From Pseudonocardia sp. EC080619-01 (GTDB lineage: Bacteria; Actinomycetota; Actinomycetes; Mycobacteriales; Pseudonocardiaceae): a stretch of 64,000 nt of DNA. Each line of letters starts with the position of its first letter. The stretch's first letter is position 1. Under the pieces are notes generated by a model. It did no database searches. It was not told the origin of the DNA and worked only from the letters and a program-made list of their open reading frames with translations. The position numbers were made by a program, and so were the translations under genes. Of this stretch, positions 58,560-64,000 are shown piece after piece. The stretch is from the NCBI RefSeq assembly GCF_001420995.1, contig NZ_CP012184.1, positions 914,501 through 978,500 on the forward strand. The letters run 5' to 3'.

Positions 58560-58590
58560 AGGAGATGCCGTGCCGCCACGGCACACTCAA
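58560..58590 (-). promoter_or_regulatory. MerR-type promoter of membrane protein/S9 operon
   Basis: Minus strand: TTGAGT, 19-bp spacer beginning GTGCC-N5-GGCAC (perfect dyad), then TCTCCT. It matches the promoters at 46743, 49125 and 53018. It serves the operon 58527-57259. Confidence 0.75.
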
Positions 58591-58668
58591 GCCGTCTGTG
58601 ACCGGAGTCACCGGCGCGGGGGTGGGCGTAGCGTCGCCCGCGACATGATCGAGAGCCGAGGACGGTGT

Positions 58669-59568
58669 ATGCGGGGCTACGGATTCCTCCGGCCGGGCGG
58701 GCCGGAGCAGCAGGCGTTCCTGGACGTCCCGGAGCCGGAGGCGGGGCCGGACGAGCTCCTCGTGCGGGTGCGCGCGGCCGGGGTGAACCCGGGCGACTGG
58801 CGGGTCCGCGAGGGCTCCTACGGGGTCGAGGGCCCGGCGGTGCTCGGCCGCGAGGTCGCCGGCACCGTCGTCGCCACCGGTGACGGGGTGGCCGGGCTCG
58901 TCCCCGGCGACGAGGTGTTCGGCGGGTGTCCCGGCATGCTCGGCGGGTGGGCGCCACTGGCGCGGGTCACCGCGTCGTTCGCCGCGCACCGGCCGGACGC
59001 GGTGACGCCGGAGCAGGCCGCGGTCCTGCCGGTCGCCGCCGGGACGGCGTGGGACACGCTCGAGAACCTGGGTCTCCCGCCGGGTGCGACGCTGCTGGTG
59101 AACGGCGCGGGCGGCGGCGTCGGGCTCCCGCTGGTGCAGCTCGCCCGCCTGCGCGGGCTGCACGTCGTCGGGACCGCGAGCCCTGCCAAGCACGACCTCC
59201 TCGCCCGCCTCGGGACCACGCCCGTCACCTACGGCGAGGGCGTCGCCGACCGGATCCGGGCCGCGGCGCCCGGCGGTGTCGACGGTGCGCTGGACCTCGT
59301 CGGCGGCGACGCGCTGCGTGCCGTCGCGGGTCTGGTGCCGCGCGGCCGGCTGTACTCGGTCGCGGACAAGCCCCTGGTCGCCGAGCTCGGCGGGAGCGAC
59401 GTCCCGCGCGACCGCAGCACGGCCGTGCTGGCCGGGCTCGCCCGGTTCGTCGCCGCCGGGGAGCTGGACCCGCTGGTGCGGGAGGTGCGCCCGCTGGACG
59501 AGGCGGGCGCCGCACTCGCCGCGGTCGAGGGCGGGCACGTCACGGGCAAGATCGTCCTGGTGCCGTAG
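58669..59568 (+). CDS. Quinone oxidoreductase-like (MDR superfamily) protein
   Basis: A 299-aa zinc-independent medium-chain dehydrogenase: VRVRAAGVNPGDWRVREG and VLGREVAGTVVATGDGV form the catalytic domain, and VNGAGGGVGLPLVQLARL (near residue 140) is the NADPH-binding AGGVG-type motif. The ATG of MRGYGFL, 6-7 bases after GAGGAC, is preferred over an upstream ATG at 58645. It probably reduces enones or quinones. It is divergent from the membrane protein operon and may share its control region. Confidence 0.9.
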   Translation: MRGYGFLRPGGPEQQAFLDVPEPEAGPDELLVRVRAAGVNPGDWRVREGSYGVEGPAVLGREVAGTVVATGDGVAGLVPGDEVFGGCPGMLGGWAPLARVTASFAAHRPDAVTPEQAAVLPVAAGTAWDTLENLGLPPGATLLVNGAGGGVGLPLVQLARLRGLHVVGTASPAKHDLLARLGTTPVTYGEGVADRIRAAAPGGVDGALDLVGGDALRAVAGLVPRGRLYSVADKPLVAELGGSDVPRDRSTAVLAGLARFVAAGELDPLVREVRPLDEAGAALAAVEGGHVTGKIVLVP

Positions 59569-59600
59569 CGCGGCTCCCGCGCCACGACACCGGGCCGGGC

Positions 59601-60209
59601 TCAGACCGAGCCCTGCTCCACCGGGCCGATGTAGCTGCCGGGCCGGGTCGCGCCGTCCTGGCGCTCCACCGGGCCACCGCGCCACGGGATCGTCGTCGAC
59701 GTCGTCTCGTCCGGCGCCGTCACGACGACCTCGGTCGGTGTCCAGCCGCCGCCGGACAGCGTCGTGATCGTGGTGATCCCGGTGCCGCCCGGCTGCAGCG
59801 TCACCGGCGTCGCCTCCTCCGACGAGCGCGGCAGCGAGTACGACGGCCCGAACGTCGGGTCCTCGGGTCCCCGCAGGTCGACACCGCCGAAGCCGGTCAT
59901 CGTGCACGGCTGGTCCGAGGTGTTGCGCCAGGCGAGGATCGTGCTCTGCTGTCCGGTGCCGGTCGGCTGGTTCACCGTCGCGGACAGGTCGGCGGTGGTG
60001 CAGCGGTCCGCGGCCTGCTCGGCGGACCCGCCGCCCTCCTGCCCGGACTCCTGCTCGCCGGTCGAGGCAGGGGTCTCCGGAGCCGCCTGCTCCGACGACG
60101 GCGCCGACATCTGCCCGGCCGCCGAGGACCCCGCGTCCCCGCCACAGCCGGCGAGCAGGAGGCCGGCGGCGAGCGCCCCGGCCACGATCGAGATGCGTCT
60201 GGTTCTCAT
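59601..60209 (-). CDS. DUF4232 lipoprotein
   Basis: A 202-aa predicted lipoprotein. The signal peptide ISIVAGALAAGLLLAGC ends in a lipobox with the acylated Cys near residue 22. A low-complexity Ser/Gln/Glu spacer follows to ~65, then a DUF4232 beta-sandwich (TILAWRNTSDQPCTMTGFGG; LQPGGTGITTITT). Exported and membrane-anchored. Function of DUF4232 is not known. It stands alone, convergent with the oxidoreductase gene and divergent from a hydrolase gene. Confidence 0.9.
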   Translation of the reverse strand: MRTRRISIVAGALAAGLLLAGCGGDAGSSAAGQMSAPSSEQAAPETPASTGEQESGQEGGGSAEQAADRCTTADLSATVNQPTGTGQQSTILAWRNTSDQPCTMTGFGGVDLRGPEDPTFGPSYSLPRSSEEATPVTLQPGGTGITTITTLSGGGWTPTEVVVTAPDETTSTTIPWRGGPVERQDGATRPGSYIGPVEQGSV

Positions 60210-60384
60210 GTGGACACCCTCCGGCGTGCACCGATCGACCGCACGACGGCACGGGCATCTGCACCCGTCCGTGCACGGCAGCTGCCCGCGCGGCTCCGAT
60301 CTCGATGGACGCGGCAACCCGGGACACGCAGGATCGTGCCCATCCCGATCGGCAGCGGCCCGATCCGTACAGACAGGAGCGACG

Positions 60385-61245
60385 ATGGGTGCGGATCCCG
60401 CCGTCGGCGCGGACATCTGGACGAGCGAGGCCGGTGCGGCCGCGGTCCGGGAGCGCTACGAGCAGCACCTCGCCGGCTGGCCGGTCCCCGTCGCGCGCTA
60501 CGAGCTGGCGACCTCCTACGGACGGACGTTCGCCCTGACCTGCGGCGACGACGACGCCCCGCCGGTGGTGCTGGTGCACGGGTCCGGCGCGAACAGCTCC
60601 GTGTGGGGTGACGGGATCGCCGGGCTCGCGGCCCGGCACCGCGTCGTGATGGTCGACCTGCTCGGGGAGCCCGGGTTCAGCGACCCGGTCCGTCTCGACC
60701 TCACCACTCCGGACACCGCGGACTGGCTCGCGCAGACGCTCGACCTGCTCGGTGTCGGGGTGACGGCCGTCGTGGGCATGTCGCTCGGCGGGTGGACCGC
60801 CGTGGACCTCGCCACCCGTCGTCCGGAGCGGGTGTCGCGGCTCGCGGTGCTGTGCCCGGCCGGGATCGGCAGGCAGACCCTCGGGAAGGTCGCCCCCGCG
60901 TTCCTGCTGAACCTGCTGGGCGCCCGCGGGCGCCGCCGCTCGGCGGAGATCGTCACCGGGCTCGACGCACGTGCCCACCCGGACGTGCTCGACGAGATCG
61001 ACCTGCACTTCCGGCACTTCCGCCCCCGGACGGAGCGGATCCCGGTGTTCGACGACGCCGCGCTGCGCCGTCTGACGATGCCGGTGCTCGCCGTGCTCGG
61101 CGAGCGCGACCGGGTCTTCGACCCGGTGGGGACCGGGCGACGGCTGACCGGGCTGCTGCCCGACGTGCGGGTCGAGGTCGTGCCCGGTGCCGGGCACGCG
61201 CTGCTCGGACAGGTCCCGCGCATCGCAGAGTTCCTCGGCCACTGA
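60385..61245 (+). CDS. Alpha/beta-fold hydrolase
   Basis: A 286-aa hydrolase: VVLVHGSGANSSVWGD (oxyanion), VDLLGEPGFSDP, VVGMSLGGWTAVDL (nucleophile Ser), LGERDRVFDP (acid) and PGAGHALLGQVP (base). The ATG follows CAGGAGC. No partner gene is evident. The type resembles carboxylesterases or C-C hydrolases; substrate unknown. Confidence 0.9.
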   Translation: MGADPAVGADIWTSEAGAAAVRERYEQHLAGWPVPVARYELATSYGRTFALTCGDDDAPPVVLVHGSGANSSVWGDGIAGLAARHRVVMVDLLGEPGFSDPVRLDLTTPDTADWLAQTLDLLGVGVTAVVGMSLGGWTAVDLATRRPERVSRLAVLCPAGIGRQTLGKVAPAFLLNLLGARGRRRSAEIVTGLDARAHPDVLDEIDLHFRHFRPRTERIPVFDDAALRRLTMPVLAVLGERDRVFDPVGTGRRLTGLLPDVRVEVVPGAGHALLGQVPRIAEFLGH

Positions 61246-61343
61246 GGACGCATCGGGAGACCTGACCTGACCGAGCCGTCCCACCCGTCCGGCGACGCCG
61301 TCCGGGCCCGGTGGGAGCTCCGCGCCGGACGGGCCGGGGCGCG

Positions 61344-62608
61344 TCATCCGGGTGCGAGGTAGGTGTGGCCCGTCGGGGTCGTGGTGCGGACCCTGCCGTC
61401 CGGCCCGCGGGCGACGCGCCAACCGGCCTGCTCGCGGACGTGGTTGTGGAACTCGCACACACCCCTGCCGTTGTCGAGCTCGGTCGCTCCCCCGTCGGCA
61501 TCGCGGTGGATGTGGTCGACGTGCCGCACCGGGGCGTCGCAGTACGGCTCGGTACACCGATTCCCCGCGCGCGCTCGGACCAGGCGGGCGAGGAGACCGG
61601 TGAAGGTGCGCTGGCGGGAGTCCCCGCCGATCACGACACCGTCGGAGGTGATCAGGCGGCGCAGGGTCTTCCTCCCCTCGCTCGTGGCCAGGAGGTCGAC
61701 CGGGACCGGACCGTGGCCGGGATCTCCGCCGGCAGCGGCGAGTCCGGGTCCAGCAGTGCCTCGACCGGGACGACGACCTGGACCTCGACACCCACATCGG
61801 TCGCCACGGCCTGGCCGGTGACCCGTTCGACGAGGGTATCGGCCATGACCTGACCACGAGTCCGGGTCAACGGTGCCGGGTTCACCGACACCTCGGTGAA
61901 CGCCTTGTTCAGCGCGGCAAGACACGCCACACCCTGCTCCACCGGCAGATACGCGGTCAGATACGTCATCGCATCCGGCGCCGGGCGCAACGTCACCCGC
62001 CGCTCGGCACGGGCGGACTCGACCCGGGCGAGGAACTTCTCCGGCGCCACCTCGGCGGCGAACCGGCGGGCGAGATCCTGCAACCGCCGGATCCCCAGCC
62101 GGGTCAGATCGTGGCCGGCCAGACGAACATCCACCGCAGCACGTTCGGCGCGGTCCAGATCCGAGCACGCGGCCACCACCGCCGCCACCTTCACCGCGCT
62201 CAACTCACCGGCACCGAACAACCCACGAACATGATCGAGACCGTCGTGCAGATCCCGGGCCGTACTCACCCGACGCCGCGCCTCGGCCGGCGACACCCGA
62301 CAGGCCAACCCGACCTGCGCCACCACACCGCGCTGCAACCGATCCGGATCGACCTGCCCGGCCGCGATGCCGTTCTCGACATGGAGCCGGGCGAACGCCC
62401 GCACTCGCGTCGCCTGCAACGCCGCCAAGGAGTGCTGCACGGATTCGAGCTGCTGGATCTGATCGATCAACTCCGCCTCGGAGACACCGGACAGGTCGTC
62501 GAGCGCGGCCTGCTCCACCGCCAGCTGAACCAGCGCCAGATCGACCTGCGGGAACCCCGGATCTCCGGCGGGGAGGCCGGTGCGTGGGGGTTCCTGGACC
62601 GCGGTCAT
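61344..62608 (-). pseudogene. DUF222-HNH endonuclease (13E12-like), frameshifted
   Basis: The first ~300 residues (DUF222: LAALQATRVRAFARLH, RRVSTARDLHDGLDHV, RRLQDLARRFAAE) are in one frame, and the HNH part is in another: CTEPYCDAPVRHVDHIHRDA with ELDNGRGVCEFHNHVR. The switch lies near 61716-61722, where one G missing from a G/C run would join LPAEIP to GHGPVPVDLL. With it restored the protein would be about 421 aa, normal for the family. Mycobacterial 13E12 repeat genes are DNA-damage inducible, and an exact LexA box precedes this one by 14 bp. Either a pseudogene, a sequencing error or a slippage site. Confidence 0.85.
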
Positions 62609-62622
62609 GTGGTCGATCGTAC

Positions 62623-62638
62623 TCGAACATATGTTCGA
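62623..62638. promoter_or_regulatory. LexA (SOS) box
   Basis: TCGAAC-ATAT-GTTCGA, a perfect 16-bp palindrome identical to the actinobacterial LexA consensus TCGAAC-N4-GTTCGA. It ends 14 bp upstream of the DUF222-HNH start codon on the minus strand and so predicts induction by DNA damage. Confidence 0.85.
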
Positions 62639-62812
62639 TCCGCTAGTAACCGTTCACTCCCGCACACCTTTGAGCTGCGAAGAAATTTCCGACGGGTCGT
62701 GTCACGGCCACCGCGCCGCCGACCAGGTCACCCGTCAGTCACCGTCGCCGGTCCCGCCGCACGGCGGGCTATGATCGCCGACACACCGTCAGCGTGGGAG
62801 GTGTCGGCCAGG

Positions 62813-63550
62813 ATGCGTGCGGCTACGGCGACGGCGTTGCCCGCCGACCGGCTCGGCCAGGTGTTCACGGTGCTGGAGCGGGTCGACCGCGCGCGTGACG
62901 TCGGCGAGCTGGCCGAACTGGTGCTCGAGGCGCTCGGTTCGGTCCTCGGCTTCCGCAACACGACGTTCTTCGCCGGCTCCACCTACAGCGGCCTGTTCCG
63001 CGACCCGGACCCGCTGCTCAACGGCCGTCAGCGCAGCATGATCCGTGAGTACCGCGAGCGCTGGTCGGACCGCGACGTGTTCGCCCAGCCCCGCGAGTCG
63101 GCGGTACTGCACCGCACGCACGCCGCCGCGGTCGACACCCGTGAACCCACCCCTGCTGCCGACCGGCCGTACCTGTCGTGGCTGGCCCGCAACGGGCTGG
63201 AGAACCTCGCCGCCGTCCGGGTCGCGCCCGGCGGCGGGCAGGCGCTGTTCGGGATCTTCGGCCCGAGCGGCACCGTCGGCCCGGCCGAGCTGGCCCAGCT
63301 GCGGCTCCTCGGCCGCCAGCTCGACGCGATCGCCCGGCACCTGCCCGAGCACGCGACGGCGGCCCCGCCCCCGCTGCCGCCGCGGCTCGCCCAGACGGCC
63401 GAGCTCGTCGGACGGGGCATGACCAACGCGATGATCGCCCGGACGATGGAGCTGTCCGAGGACACGGTGAAGAAGTACGTCAGCCGGTTGCTGGAGCGCA
63501 CCGGGGCGCGGAGCCGGACCGAGCTGGCGCTGGTACTGCGCGGCAGCTGA
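62813..63550 (+). CDS. LuxR-family transcriptional regulator
   Basis: A 245-aa regulator with a GAF-like N-terminal region (FTVLERVDRARDVGELAELV... FRNTTFFAGS) and a C-terminal GerE/LuxR helix-turn-helix, AELVGRGMTNAMIARTMELS followed by DTVKKYVSRLLERTGARSR. The start is uncertain: ATG 62813 is chosen because TATGAT at 62770-62775 looks like a -10, which would place the earlier ATG (62771) before the transcript. No phospho-acceptor domain is present. Target unknown; the convergent SnoaL-like gene is the nearest neighbour. Confidence 0.85.
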   Translation: MRAATATALPADRLGQVFTVLERVDRARDVGELAELVLEALGSVLGFRNTTFFAGSTYSGLFRDPDPLLNGRQRSMIREYRERWSDRDVFAQPRESAVLHRTHAAAVDTREPTPAADRPYLSWLARNGLENLAAVRVAPGGGQALFGIFGPSGTVGPAELAQLRLLGRQLDAIARHLPEHATAAPPPLPPRLAQTAELVGRGMTNAMIARTMELSEDTVKKYVSRLLERTGARSRTELALVLRGS

Positions 63551-63562
63551 TCCGGCCGCGGC

Positions 63563-63934
63563 TCACCCCAGCGCCGCGAACAGCGGGGCCAGCTGCCCCG
63601 TGTCGACGTACTCCTCGATCCGGACCACCCGGCCGTCGTCGTCGACGTGCACGGCCAGCGCCGCCGGGGCGCGGAACGTACCGCCGTCGGGCAGGGTCCC
63701 GCGGAGCGTGTACTGCGCCCAGGAGACCGGTCCACCGGTGTCCTGGGCGCGGACCTCGTACATCCCGAAGTCCGGTACGACGGACCGGATGGCACGCACC
63801 GAGTCGAACGTGGCGGGGAGGGTCGGGGCCTCCACCTCGTCGAACGAGTGCCAGGTGACCGATCCGGGCGCGAACAGCGTCTCGCCGGGGTCGAGGGTCA
63901 TCAGGGCGTCCACCACCCGTGCCGCAGGGATCAC
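63563..63934 (-). CDS. SnoaL-like/NTF2-fold protein
   Basis: A 123-aa NTF2-like protein: the strand FAPGSVTWHSFDE, DFGMYEVRAQDTG, WAQYTLRGTLPDGGTF and VHVDDDGRVVRIEEYVD follow the SnoaL pattern. The GTG start overlaps the stop of the preceding gene by 4 bp and has AAGGAG 8 bases upstream. It could be an isomerase, dehydratase or binding protein acting with the truncated upstream gene product. Confidence 0.85.
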   Translation of the reverse strand: MIPAARVVDALMTLDPGETLFAPGSVTWHSFDEVEAPTLPATFDSVRAIRSVVPDFGMYEVRAQDTGGPVSWAQYTLRGTLPDGGTFRAPAALAVHVDDDGRVVRIEEYVDTGQLAPLFAALG

Positions 63935-64000
63935 CGGGCACGCTCCTTCTCGTACTTCTCGGTCATGTGCGCGACGGCGTCGAGCTGGGCCTTCGAGTAT
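63931..64000 (-). CDS. C-terminal tail of a gene cut by the window edge
   Basis: The last 22 codons of a minus-strand gene ending in AHMTEKYEKERAR, whose TGA overlaps the SnoaL-like start (GTGA). The charged helical end does not identify the family. The coupling implies a two-gene operon with the SnoaL-like protein. Confidence 0.6.
   Translation of the reverse strand, partial: YSKAQLDAVAHMTEKYEKERAR

Noticed and set aside
43193..58590. Secondary-metabolite gene cluster, because of the SARP, P450s, exporter and glycosyltransferase
   Set aside because: No polyketide, NRPS, terpene, RiPP precursor or other core biosynthetic gene is present; the shared MerR promoters fit an inducible response better.

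Overview
The window is very GC-rich, densely coded DNA with many GTG starts and 4-bp ATGA/GTGA gene overlaps. It carries several cytochromes P450, a SARP-type regulator, many TetR/MerR/IclR regulators, a DUF222-HNH ('13E12-like') gene and an exact actinobacterial LexA box. This points to a high-GC actinomycete, plausibly of the Pseudonocardiaceae (inference from gene content; no rRNA gene is present to confirm it). No rRNA, tRNA, CRISPR array, origin or phage structural gene was seen. About 58 genes are called.

Layout. (1) 1-5.0 kb: a truncated P450, a Baeyer-Villiger monooxygenase and an SMP-30-type propeller form an oxidative operon, with a convergent TetR gene. (2) 5.2-10.0 kb: a WD40 protein, a tandem universal stress protein, a subtilisin-like protease without a signal peptide, and a small inhibitor-like protein. 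(3) 10.0-15.0 kb: SDR, PucR/CdaR regulator, alpha/beta hydrolase, DUF3562, VOC and DUF899 genes. (4) 15.0-23.9 kb: a divergent IclR gene faces eight minus-strand genes (SnoaL-like, two SDRs, a flavoprotein dehydrogenase, an MFS importer, homogentisate dioxygenase, an unassigned protein, fumarylacetoacetase). This reads as one catabolic pathway ending in homogentisate cleavage. (5) 23.9-24.4 kb: three 60-bp hairpin repeats and an 8-bp tandem repeat.

(6) 24.4-37.1 kb: two coupled minus-strand operons (VOC / small protein / hydrolase; flavin hydroxylase / acyl-AMP ligase / maleate-isomerase-like enzyme / TetR), a divergent hydantoinase A/B pair and an MFS transporter. Shared operator-like motifs link the parts. 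(7) 37.4-43.1 kb: acyl-CoA ligase, hydrolase and a MaoC-SCP2-like fusion, divergent from a TetR gene and followed by an MHS-type importer; related palindromes precede both units. (8) 43.2-45.3 kb: a SARP activator fused in one reading frame to an alpha/beta hydrolase.

(9) 45.3-58.6 kb: the most striking region. Two paralogous MerR regulators lie among an MFS exporter, two S9-type peptidases, a GT39-like membrane glycosyltransferase, a small membrane protein and two P450s. Six promoters here share one architecture: a 19-bp spacer with RTGCC-N5-GGCAC-like symmetry centred at the same position. Four of them (TTGAGT-like / TCTCCT-like) face the minus-strand genes and two precede the merR genes. 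An IS110-family element has inserted between one such promoter and its glycosyltransferase gene. (10) 58.6-64 kb: quinone-oxidoreductase-like enzyme, DUF4232 lipoprotein, alpha/beta hydrolase, a frameshifted DUF222-HNH gene directly behind a LexA box, a LuxR-type regulator, a SnoaL-like protein and a gene tail cut by the window edge.
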